The position numbers were made by a program, and so were the translations under genes. 64,000 nucleotides of DNA from Beroe forskalii (taxonomy: Eukaryota > Ctenophora > Nuda > Beroida > Beroidae): positions 992,001 to 1,056,000 of the forward strand of contig WFMF01000006.1 of assembly GCA_011033025.1 (NCBI GenBank), given 5' to 3'. This document shows, piece by piece, positions 11,783-24,000 of this stretch. Each line of letters opens with the position of its first letter. The first letter of the stretch is position 1. The notes below the pieces were generated by a model. It saw only the letters and a list, made by a program, of their open reading frames with translations. It was not told where the DNA came from and searched no databases.

Positions 11783-13834
11783 CCTCCATTAGCCTCCATA
11801 GTGGAGGCTATTTGGCTATTTTTCAAAAAATAGCTTATTGCATAAGCCTCCATGGATACTAATTCTTGACATTAGCCTCCACTCAGCCTCCATGGAGGCT
11901 AATGGATCAAGCTTATTTTGGTCCATGCATGTATTCCTGTGGTAAAACTTTGCCTTTTGACTCAGACAGAAAAATCAAGTGGCATCAAAAATTAAATAAA
12001 ATTGCCAGTGAAAGTTCACAATATGCAGTTTGAAAACAGCAAAAATAGTTGTTCATATCGGGGGATATAAATTAGGCGATTTTTTGTCTCAACAGTGAAC
12101 AAATACTAGATGAAATTTGCATTAAAATTTGTCTGTGAAAATAAATTGTTTGTTTGTAAACCCACGGTGGGGCTGGCAATGTGCCGAAATATTAATAATA
12201 ATATACATCAACAATTACAGGAGTAAAAATACATAACTTAAAGCAAAAATGTAAATCAATGTGCTGATCACCCTATTGGAATAAATTGAAGAGCAGAAGT
12301 TTGGTAAGGTTAAACAGGCGATCAAATATTGATTAATCATTTTCTCAATCCTGTATGTGGAAAATTGATATCAAACTGGAAAACATAAACTCTTACAAGA
12401 TACAAAATAGGATTGAAACTAACATAAAATACATGTTCATATTAGGCATGAAAATTGGGCAAGATTTTGCCTCAAATAGGCCATATGCCAAGTGGCACCA
12501 AGAACAAAGAAAAGTTTTCAGTCCAAATTTTCAATAAACTAGATTGAAATTGTTCATATTGGTCAAAAAATGGGAAATCCTATTATTGCCTCAAATAGAC
12601 ATATCAAGTGGCACCAAAAGCTAGGTAAGCTAGGTGAAGGATAAAATCGCATACTTAAAGCTAGTCTTCTACTCTTCTTAGTAGATCAAATACAGACCAT
12701 GGATGGAGCTGTTGGAGAGTTTTCTGGCTTGACTTCTTTCTGAAAGTCAAGCCAAAAAACTCTCCAACAACTCCATCCATAGTCTTTGATGGAATCCATG
12801 AAAGAGTGCCTTCATCAAACATCTAGGCAGATCCAAATAAAGCATAATGAGACACCAAAAATGTTATGGTGTAATGAAAGCTATAAACACTGAGTCACCA
12901 AAACTTTAAAAACTTTAAAAAAGTGAAAACATGGTGGAAATAAATACATGTTCATATTGGGCATAAAAATTATCAAATGATTTGCCACAAATAGGCATGT
13001 CAAGTGGCACCAAAACAATGTCAAGTGTTCACTGAAAACTTGCATTAAAATAGATAACAAACAAAATAGATATATGTTGATATAGTGAAGGATAAAGTAG
13101 GAAATAGTTTGCATCTAATAGCTAAAAAAGTAGGTGAAATTTTCAGTATAAATTTGCTTACCAATTGAAAATGACAGAATATAAATTTTGTGGAGAATGA
13201 AGAGGGCTATATTTCCCTCAGATAGACATATCAAGTGGCACCAAAAAAGCAAAACTAGATAGATTTGAAAACTTACTACAATAAGGCATCAAGAGGCATT
13301 CATAGCTTCAAAGGAATAATCACATTCATGAACTCATGGAAAGTATTTTGCCTTTAATGAGCTTAAACTTATTTCGTATAGAAGGATTATTGAAAAAATA
13401 TTCATATTTCAAGAACCAACTACCAATAAAGCTGGCATCCAAGGAATAAAACTTGGAAAGGAGAACCTGTAAATGATAACATGTTATAAGCAGATCTTAC
13501 AGGACCAGAACCAACAGAAAAACTGTTCTTTTAATGGCAAAATAGTGTGATGTAAACAAGCATAAAATTCAAACAAGTCTTAAATGTTTCACTTTTATAA
13601 TTTTAAAGTATAGAAACACAAAACAATGGTTATTAGTCACCCCAGAACCTTGGAAAGGCATTAGAAGACTTGGTAAAGACTTAACAGAAACTAGACAGCA
13701 AGAAGGAACAGTGTATGAAGTGCTTTGTTGGTACTTCATATGAAACCAGCTATCCAGTTCTGACAAATATTGGTCAATTTCTGGATGAATGCTGGGAAAC
13801 TACTATTAACGTAGCGCGCGGCGCCATTTCCCTG
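11783..13834 (+). repeat. Segmental duplication, copy B (uninterrupted)
   Basis: Matches 1-491 joined to 3100-4645. The empty target site of the 492-3099 element is at 12284-12291. Relative to copy A it has an extra stretch near 11967-11985 and small indels. No gene. Confidence 0.9.
12694..12785. repeat. 92-bp hairpin, copy 2
   Basis: Same hairpin as 3510-3601, but the stem here is more regular, with about 3 mismatches in 42 bp, because both arms carry GAGAGTTTT / AAAACTCTC. Confidence 0.6.
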
Positions 13835-14045
13835 GGTTAGGGCAAGAAAAAGCGCGACGCGTTGTTTGACGTTGACAGACCCTCTTGCATCTCGCGAATC
13901 AGCGCCGCGCGCGTGGCTCGGCGCTGATTCTCAATGGCTAGCTGACGCGACGCTAGTCGCTTTGCGGCTTGCGTCAGCGGGTCATGCATCGTACGACAAC
14001 GCGCCGCGCAACGCAAATAGGGGTATATGCGTTTAGCAATTAAAA
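13835..14045. promoter_or_regulatory. GC- and CpG-rich island upstream of CFAP36
   Basis: Many CpG dinucleotides in a neighbourhood that is otherwise AT-rich. It contains an 11-bp stem AATCAGCGCCG / CGGCGCTGATT. It lies about 1 kb upstream of the CFAP36 start codon, so it could be the promoter or an untranslated first exon. It could equally be a repeat fragment, because the GCGCGCGGCGCC motif also sits at the edge of duplication copy A. An open minus frame here (about 13837-14061) is not recognised. Confidence 0.3.
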
Positions 14046-15040
14046 AAAAAAAAACTGCCAAGTTTATTTTTTATAAATTTTATTTAATTTGAAATGAACA
14101 ATCCTTCTTTACTTTTGTTTTTAAACTTCAATATGGTATAAGAGGCTGGAAAATCCAGTAAGAGGTTGAAAGTTGGAGATAATTGAGTTCTGAGAACAGT
14201 GTTGATGTATGCATTGCTAAACACTTATATCCCTGTTTTCCTTGCACGTACACACACCTATGCTAGCTTAGGAAATGTATTAATTAGAATTGTTTATTTT
14301 ATTTTATTTTAAAGAAATCTTCGTTCTAGACATCAATCTGCAAGACTTTTCTCCAACTCCATAATTGAACGCCAACATGAACCCATCTATTTAGGGATAC
14401 TGGTAACTCTATCCCATGCCAAACACACCAAATCAGTGTGCCACTTACCCAATAGTTTGCAGATGATTCAGAGTTTGGCACTCCAATTACTACACAGTCA
14501 GAGATCAAATTTTATTATTATTACACTTATGTGTGCAGACTGCTTGATTGATAGTTGCCTCAATGAAGAGGCACAGTTTTCCTCTGTGGGCTTCAACTTT
14601 CTATACACATTCCATCAAAAGCACACAAATTCACAGGTCCTTATTGGAACCTTTTTCAATCAGGCGATGTGCACACATTACATATGGGTAATAATTTTTG
14701 GCTGTTCATTCTTCTTTCTTTTTCTTCTTGTTTTATTCATCTAAAATTTATTTTACTCATGAGGTCAGTTGACGGTTGTCTGTTGTCTTAGTGTAGCCAT
14801 AATATGTTGTAGCATTTGAAACTTGTCATCAAGTTACAATCTGTGGTGTCAGTTTGAACTGCACATCTTTTGCATGAAAATCGTTTTTTGTGGGCAGCTT
14901 AAGCTTGCACAGTGTTCAGACATGTTATTCATATGTCTATATGCTGTGAAAACTTACACTGCATGCACAAAGATGCACAAAATGAAGTTTGAACTGCCCC
15001 TGTTAGAACTCAAGCCTCTTGCTATTATGAATTAGGTGAA
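14046..15040. other. Upstream of CFAP36 start; no exon identified
   Basis: AT-rich, with no recognised repeat or coding exon. A minus-strand open frame at 14326-14508 weakly resembles a LamG-type strand (W-V-H-V pattern) but is unsupported. Confidence 0.35.
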
Positions 15041-18000
15041 ATGGGTGAGGATGATGATTCATGGATTTATGACTCAGTTGTTGGGTTCCTCAACTCTCCC
15101 ATATGGATGGTCCCTATTGAGTCGTTTGTGGATCAGCACTGCTTAGGTTGGTATTAAATACGGAGTCCCTGTTCTTACTCTAATAGGCACCAGCTGGTGC
15201 ACCAGTGTCTTTCCATCCAAAACAACAATAATAGGTACCTAGGTATTATAGATGCATCAAATAACTTGAATGATGTGTATTAAATTCTAATATATAAATT
15301 CATTTCATATTCTCTCAGCTTTAATCTCTGAATCTCATTACCTGTTATCTTATCTCTCCAAATTTATTTGTCAGTGTTTGATGGCTCTTCTCCGGACACC
15401 AGTGAGTACACAGAAATCCACACAAGGTACAAAGATCTCGTGGAAGAGCTGCTGGAAAGCTTTACCAACGACCTCCACATTACATCCAAGCAGTTCATTG
15501 GAGGATGTCAGAAAGGTCGAGCAGCAACAGGCAATTACACCCAGGTATACTTCCTTTGATAATTTAATATCCACATTGTAACCAATTTCAATCATTGCAA
15601 TGGTGTCTTTATAATTGCAAAATGCACATATTGGTAGGTAAGCGATTCTGAAAAGCATTTGAATCATGTGGGAAGTGGGAACAAGTAGTCTCGATTGCAA
15701 TATGTTTTCTCCAGATATTGAAGTTTAATTTTCGTTTTTCCAATACTGAATTCTAGAACTTAGGATTTTTAGAAATTGTGTGAATGTTTTGAGGATTTAT
15801 AATTGGTAGTCGGACATTTGTCCGACACGGACATTTGTCCGACACGGACAGTTGTCCGAAACCCAGTACGAAATTTTGCGGACATTTGTCCGACACGGAC
15901 ATTTGTCCGAAAATCCCATTACAATTTTGTCAAACTTATTGGAAGGAGCCTATCACTTGTCCGACACGGACATTTGTCCGAATCAGACACAGTGTTAATG
16001 AGGTAATCAATAGTCCTCAATAATCGTCTGCGGGCTCTGATAATATCTGACCCACTTGGCTCTGGGTGGCTCTGGGTTCAGATGATTGACGCAGCTGTCT
16101 CCTGGTGAGTTTGAGGTCTGTTAGTGCCTGCTCTGCTTTCGGGGCGTCCAGGAACTTCCAGAGAGTGGGTTTGGAGCATGACAGCATGGGGTTCAAGCCG
16201 TAGTGCCAGCCTTCCGCAATGTTGGAGGAGCGTGGAAGGAGACACAGGGAAGCGTCGTGCTGGTTCCACATGTCGTGACTGAAGGTAGGAGGTGTGGTCG
16301 AACTCGAGGTCCCAATCCAGGTTTCGACTTCATCGAAGAAGTTTCTGTAGAGGGTGGTGGTCTTTCCAGGAAGAAGTCCGTAGAACAGAGGGAGATGAAT
16401 AGTGTTGGGGAAGAGCCCGTGTCGCATCATGATCACATTACATCTCGTCCGATCTTGTTAGTATCGGGTCCCATCACTCCATCACCCCGCATCAGTGATG
16501 GGGTGATGTAAAACCTAGGACTGGTTCCACAGTAAACACAGCAGTTCCCCTTTCCTTTTGAATAAAATTGTGTCTGACTTTCGGACAAATGTCCGAATTC
16601 GGACAGTTGTCCGACACGGATATCTGTCCGAATAGCTAATTTCAGGTGTCGGACAAATGTCCGTGTCGGACAAATGTCCTAGAATCTTTATAATTTACCT
16701 TTTCTAGGGCATGTTCGAGTACGTGTTTGCCTCAGTCAACTTTGACCTCTTCAAAAGTATTATGGTGCGGCACAATGCTTCACTGTCGCTTCAAGCATTG
16801 CAGATGATTCGTGGAGGTGAGTGATATAGACAGCATATGTTACCTTACCCACACTTAGTCCAATTAAATTGACCAATCAGCTTGATTGTTGACCGTGAAC
16901 TCGTGCTCTGTCGCTCTGATTTGGTTAATTTCAATAATGCACTAATGCAGTGATGACAGTTCATTAATCGAAAATCACAATGAGGTTATTTGAGTCGGCC
17001 TACCATGTACTTCTTAACCTGGCAATATGTTATCAGGTAGTGCTGAAGGCGCAGAAGATCTCGAGGCAGAAGTCATGAAATTGTAAGTTTGTTTAAATAG
17101 AGTTATGTGCATTGCAGAGCTTGGAATCGTTTCAAATGTAAAACGTGCCATATATCGTACATTTGTCTCATGAAAATTCCCCCCTTTAACGCGTCGAAAT
17201 TAGTGATTTGACCCATCAAATGTCATTGCATGCCCCATGCCCATTGTATTGTATTGTATTGTACTGTATTGTACTGTAATGTTTTTTATGCATGGCATCA
17301 TCTATATTATTCTTCTTTCAGTTCAGAGCAGGAGTTCCAGGCGTATGTTATTTTCTTGATGATATTACACTTCTCTAATTGATTAAGAAACTACGAGGAC
17401 ATCCTAAAAATCAATTAAATATGAACCACTCGCATATTTATCAATTTAAAATTATCGTATCATACTTTTTTCAATAATATTCGATAACTTCCAGCGATTC
17501 TATTTAAAATGTCTGAACTGCCCTTATTCAGCCACCGTATAGAGTTTGACGCCAACACGGTCAAGGAAATGGCTGATCTCGAGGCAGCCCTGGTTAAGTC
17601 CCGCATAGACTGCGAGACGTTGCTCAAGGACATTGAGAAGGATAAGAGTAACTTGGTGTCGACTCTTGAGGAAGCTAGGTCGTTGTCAGCAGCTGGGACT
17701 AGTGACGGGGGAGTGCCTAACTTGTACCCAGAAATACCTGCAGGTTCGACTGATATCGGTATCTGAATTTTTCCACAAAACCGCCATTTGTACGTGCGCG
17801 ATCGGAAATTTGAGAATGATTCTTGTTTCTCAAGGTCGCGACACCTGCGTTACACAGGTTGCTGGCAGTGACACAGGTGTTGCGAGTAGAGTAAATTAAA
17901 AGAATCATTCTAAAATGTCACATACCTGGATTAATATGAATTAAAATAAGCGGTGCGAACGGGGTCGAACTAACGATAACTGAATATTGATTGTAATTCG

Positions 18001-21000
18001 CGATAACATGTGTATCAGAGTATCAGCTGTCATACTGCTTCATATATAAAAACAAAGTCGGTTAAACTTCCCTCCATATTCTGAGGAAGGCTGCACTACT
18101 CCATCCTGACTCCAAAGTTTCAGCTTATTTCGTTGTTCTACGCAGGTAGGTTAGATCGCGTGTCGGTTCAGCATTGGTCGCGTTCTATATCCGGATTTAT
18201 GCGTCCCGTAGGTGGAACCGGCAGTTTACCATAACGCCATTATCAGGGTTTAACATGTTACGTTGATGAAATCACAGCGCCTGTTTCCCTCTACGTCTGC
18301 TGTATTTACCCTCCAATTACGTTATTAGTCGAGAGCTGCAATATGAGATATGTTCGCTGATTGCTGAGCAGTATGTTAACTTCGGTACTCATTCCCATTC
18401 GAGACCAGGTATTATCCTGCTCTCTTCAGGATAAGGATAACATCCCGGCTCTAGGGATAATATATATCTATATATGTATAGCTAAACCTCTTCCTCTGTT
18501 TTTACATTTCCTTCGGATATTTCTTTTATCATTCGTACCGGACTTTAGTGTAATAAGTCTTATCTTACAATATTATACCTTGCGAGACATCTTTATTATT
18601 TCACAATAAATTCATAATATATTCTGGAGATCAAGATTTTGGGGGTTCGAAAATATCGGGATTTTTCAATATTACCCTTGTTGACGTACTATGATAAGTA
18701 CTATTCCGTCGTGCTGAAATTTCCTTTAGGGCTCAGAAAATGTTTCGTTCCTCATAATTTATATCTCGTAAGGTATCGTACCCATGTTTTGAATTCGGTA
18801 AGAAACAACGGTCGTTCGTGCAATCAGTCTCACAATGAATATCATTTATTAATTCGTGATTTAAAATTGAAATGATCCGGAAATGATATTACGGATTCTA
18901 TTGAGATGCAATTTAAGGCCGATAATTTTATATTACCAAACCAGCACTTTTCAAAATCTTATTTCCTTATGCTCCTAGTTTTCCATCTGAAATGTTTAAT
19001 TTGATAACAGATGACAAATTTAACAATTAGCTCTACAAAATATATACTTCACACGGAATTGTAAAATGAAGCTACATCCGGTCAAGAACACGAAATAGCA
19101 CAGATATAAATAATCATGATCGATATTGATCCTTAAGAAATTAAGATCTCGGAGAGGGGCGATATTCATGAGTCGCATGTTTTACGATAAATTTGTGATA
19201 AATTCTGATTTGTGATAAATTTTAAATATTGATTGATCTTGTCTCCCAGATGAACCGATAGTGAGACCGCCTGGTTACCCCCCTCGACCTCCCAATACCT
19301 CCACAGCTAGCATAGAGCCCGACCACGCCCAGGTGAGTAGAACCAACTCCAGGTGTTGTAGGGGGTCGGCGACATTTTCCGTTTTAAATTTTTTTGGCAT
19401 TTTTCTGCACGCTTTGATGCTTTCCTGGGCGCGTTTTCGACTCTTTTTGGCAGTATCGTCGCCGTCCCCCAAGAAATGGTGAGTAGAGCTGTAGAAATGG
19501 CTAAATGGTGCAGAAACATCTCCTGGTGGATCCAAAGTGGTCAAGGGCGTGTACAGAGAAATGAGACGAACTTATTTGCTTGGCAACTTCAATTATCGTC
19601 TCATTTCACAAATAAACAGTAAAATACCCAGTACATCCCATTCAAACTTATGATGAATCTATACACACTGAAATGTATTGATATTCACCCACCCTACAGG
19701 TGCCAGCCCCCACCACCTCGGTTCAGGTGCACACAGAACTCGCCCGCACAGACTCCCTTCCTCCCCTAAAGAAGGTGCCGCAACCTCAGGTATTTTTCAA
19801 ACGCAAGGAAATGTTTTGTGCTTCAGGCATTTCAAACGCAAGGAAATGTTTTGTGCTTCAGGCATTTCAAACGCAAGGAAATGTTTTGTGCTTCAGGCAT
19901 TTGAAACGCAAGGAAATGTTTTTGCTTCACGCTGTTATCTTCCATGATCCATTTTTAGTAACTCAACATTCAACAAAATACACATGATTCTATGATTACT
20001 TTTTCATGCAATATCTCGCTATCTCCGCATGTACATGATGCTTTTACACAAATTATCTAAATTTTGTGTGAGTTGCTGTGCAGTCGCCATGTCACAAATA
20101 TTGTACGATGATGCAACGTTTTATGTTGCTTTATTGACATGCAGCAGCTAGATGCTGTGCAACTCCTTCAATAAAATATAGCAAGCGATGTACAATAACT
20201 GCACTGCATGAAACGTGGATATTAAGCTTTATTAAACTAATTTTATGCTACCATCGAGACTTTTATTACAATACTCGTGCATCACAATATGAGGGCATAT
20301 AAGGAGTTCAGGTGCCAGTTTTCAATAGCTATCTCACCGCTGAGTACTTAATAATATAGGGTTAGTTATGCGAACTCATGGGAAAGTTGTTGAATAACAA
20401 ATGATATTATGGGTCAAATCTAGCAAAATAATCAAAAATACAGCATAAAAGCACAGCAAAATAAGTGTAGAGTGACTTTAAATGCTTTATTAGTAAGAAA
20501 AACGTATTCTGACGAAATGCTGTCAGAGACACGTAGTTTTATTTATATAAGTGTCAGAACACGTTTCCTGACATATTGTTAAACCTTTGTATTTGTGTCT
20601 GAGACACCAAGTCTGACGCATTGGTCTTGGAGATACGCAGTCTGACGTACTGGTTTCAAAAAACGTAATCTGACGTTCTTCTGTCAGAGATACGTACTCG
20701 GTATTACGTAGTCTGACGTACCGGTGTCAGGGACACACATTGGTATCAGAGACACGTAGTCTGTCGTCTGACACGCCGGTGTCAAGGATATGCTACGCAC
20801 ATTACAGGACTTTCAATTTGATAAATATTCTGTACCCTTCCATGACTTCACGTTAAGAATTTAATGTTAAGAATTTGTTTTTATTAATGGGGGTTTGTGA
20901 ATAGTGCGGTGGGAGAAATAAATATTAAGTAATGGAAGGAAAAGTGAGACAAACTAATGTGAAATTCAGTATTGTGATTCATTCATTATCTACTCCTTTT

Positions 21001-24000
21001 TAAAAACACACGTTGAAATTAGTGACAGTTGAATTTAGAAACTTTTTTAGAAACTGTAGCCACGTAGCCAAAATTTAAGGTCAGGGCTGGCACTGCCTCA
21101 CCACAATTAAATATTATTATTTTGATAATCTAACAACGGTACCAAATTCACAACAGTCAACAATACCTTGTTAACAACGGTACCTCATTAACAACGGTGC
21201 CTTATTAACAATGGTACCTATTTAACAACGGTACCTAATTAACAACGGTACCACGTTAACAAAGGTACCTCGTTAACAGCGGTACCTTATGAACGACGGT
21301 ACCTTATGAACGACGGTACCTTATTTACAACGGTACCTTTTTAACAACGGTACCTTATAAACGACGGTACCTTATTAACGACGGTACCTTATTAACAACA
21401 CTACCTTAACAACGGTGCCTCGTTTACAGCGGTACCTCGGTAACAACGGTACCTCGTTAACAACGGTACCACGTTAACAACGGTACCAACGGTACCACGT
21501 TAACAACGGTACCACGTTAACAACGGTGCCTCGTTAACAACGGTACCACGTTAACAACGGTACCACGTTAACAACGGTACCTCGTTAACAACGGTACCTC
21601 GTTAACAACGGTACCTCGTTAACAACGGTACCTCGTTAACAACGGTACCTCGTTAACAACGGTACCTTGTTAATAACGGTACCTGTTAACAACGATACCT
21701 TATTAACGACAACTCTATTAACGACACAACTTTATTAACAACATTACCTTATTAACAACATTACCTTATCAACAACAAATTAAGCAAGACTAGACAAGCG
21801 TACAAAAGGAAACTCATTGAACTAATGACGAGAACTGCAATGCATGCCGTTATATAACAACTGACACCACTCTTCAACAACAGTATTCCACATACCAACA
21901 CTATGACGTTGACACCACTCTGTACCCAATCAACATGACGGAATCACGTTGCGTACACCGACCAACTCTATGACGTTGACACCACTCAAACAACGAGCTA
22001 ATACCAATAGACATATCACTGAATTAGGTTTTGAAACTTCAACCCTTGGTCTGTGTGATCTATAATCATGCCTCACTGGTAATTATAAATGTTACTATTG
22101 ACAACGGTACCTTATTAACAATGGTACCTATTTAACAACGGTACCTAATTAACAACGGTACCACGTTAACAAAGGTACCTCGTTAACAGCGGTACCTTAT
22201 TAACAACGGCACCTTATTTACAACGCTGCCTTTTTAACAACGGTACCTTATAAACGACGGTACCTTATTAACAACGGTGCCTTTTTAACAACGGTACCTT
22301 ATAAACGACGGTACCTTATTAACGACGGTACCTTATTAACGACGGTACCTTATTAACAACACTACCTTATTAACAACACTACCTTAACAACGGTACCTCG
22401 TTAACAACGGTACCACGTTAACAACGGTACCTCGTTAACAACGGTACCACGTTAACAACGGTACCACGTTAACAACGGTACCACGTTAACAACGGTACCA
22501 CGTTAACAACGGTACCACGTTAACAACGGTACCACGTTAACAACGGTAACACGTTAACAAACAACGGTACCTTGTTAATAACGGTACCTGTTAACAACGA
22601 TTCCTTATTAACGACACAACTTTATTAACGACACAACTTTATTAACAACATTACCTTATCAACAACAAATTAAGCAAGACTAAACAAGCGTAAAAAAGAA
22701 AACTCATTGAACTAATGACGAGAACTGCAATGCATGCCCTTATATATGTTGGCTGACACCACTCCGACATCAGTGACGAACAGCGACGTATGCACATTCC
22801 ACATACCAACTCTATGACGTTGACACCACTCTGTACCCAATCAAGCATGACGAATAGCGCTACGTGCACATACCAACTCCATGACGTTGACACCACTCAA
22901 GCTAGTGAGCCTAGCTTGAGGTTTGTTGACACAACTTAAACCAATAGACATAATATCACTGAATTAGGTTTTGAAACTTCAACCCTTGGTCTGTGTGATC
23001 TATAATCATGCCTCACTGGTAATTATAAATGTTACTATTGAAATGTGCACCTGTGCAGCCGGAGGATTCTTACGTATTCTTTTTCAACCAATGATGACAG
23101 ATGATTGAAATTTGAAGGGACTCTGGGACTGTCCACAAAATATTAGACTTGTTTTTGCGGTGCTCGTCGGTCCACATCTTGATCGTTGTTTGCAGAACGC
23201 GCGATTTCAAAATTGTAATGTTCTAAACTACGTTGCGCATTGTGTTTAATATTTTCGGCGCGCGGCGCGTCGCATTAAATTAAAACAGTCAGCTTTCATT
23301 GTCTGATGTAGCAGTATACTGGCAATGTTGCACAGTAAACGAAACTAAAAACCGACAAATTTACGGCCCCTCAAATCTGTCGCTTGCTCACTTGTAAGAG
23401 TTTGATTTAACGAGTCTTTACGCAATACAAATCTTTTGCTACGCGGCAATTCAGCAATTCTGCCATATGACAGTGACGTAGTATGACGTAACTTAATCAA
23501 AAACTGCCAATTTCCAGAGAAGTGTGGAGATAACAGTAGAAGGACCCAGTGACTCGGCCGCAGAGAAGTGGATGGAAGAAGCCAAGACGAGCGAAGCTTC
23601 ACAACCGACTGAAGCTGCCGTAAGTTATTTTTCGTTAAATAACTTTTTAAGTTTTGAGTCTTTGGCGTTGATCAATTGCACAATCTTAGCATTGGGTGGT
23701 GCGGATCTGCATTTAACATTCAAGGAGTTAACTACTTATGCCACTCAAATTACACACTTTCAGCAATTTTCAAAATTGGAGAGGCTTAGAATTTTGGTAG
23801 ATTCCCGTCTCCCGAATCGCCTTTGCAGAGATCGTGATGGATTGGGGTTGAGTGTATACTATCTTATGTATCGGACATAATCACATAATTATCATGAAAT
23901 TTCCAAATTTTTAGGGCCCCTCTCTACCTACCTACATAAGTGCATATACTGATATAGAAGACAAGTGGTTTGGTTTGCAGTTTCCTGAGGCTGGCCCGTA

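Noticed and set aside
14326-14508. Minus-strand frame with a LamG/pentraxin-like W-V-H-V pattern
   Set aside because: Too short, no cysteine pattern, no convincing splice context.
19450-19486. Exon-like stretch followed by GTGAGT in CFAP36 intron 7
   Set aside because: Its phases do not fit between exons 7 and 8, which join perfectly without it.
21130-22670. CRISPR-like regular repeats
   Set aside because: Units are contiguous without unique spacers, and the genome is a metazoan's; this is satellite DNA. The same applies to 29045-29825 and 35183-36243.
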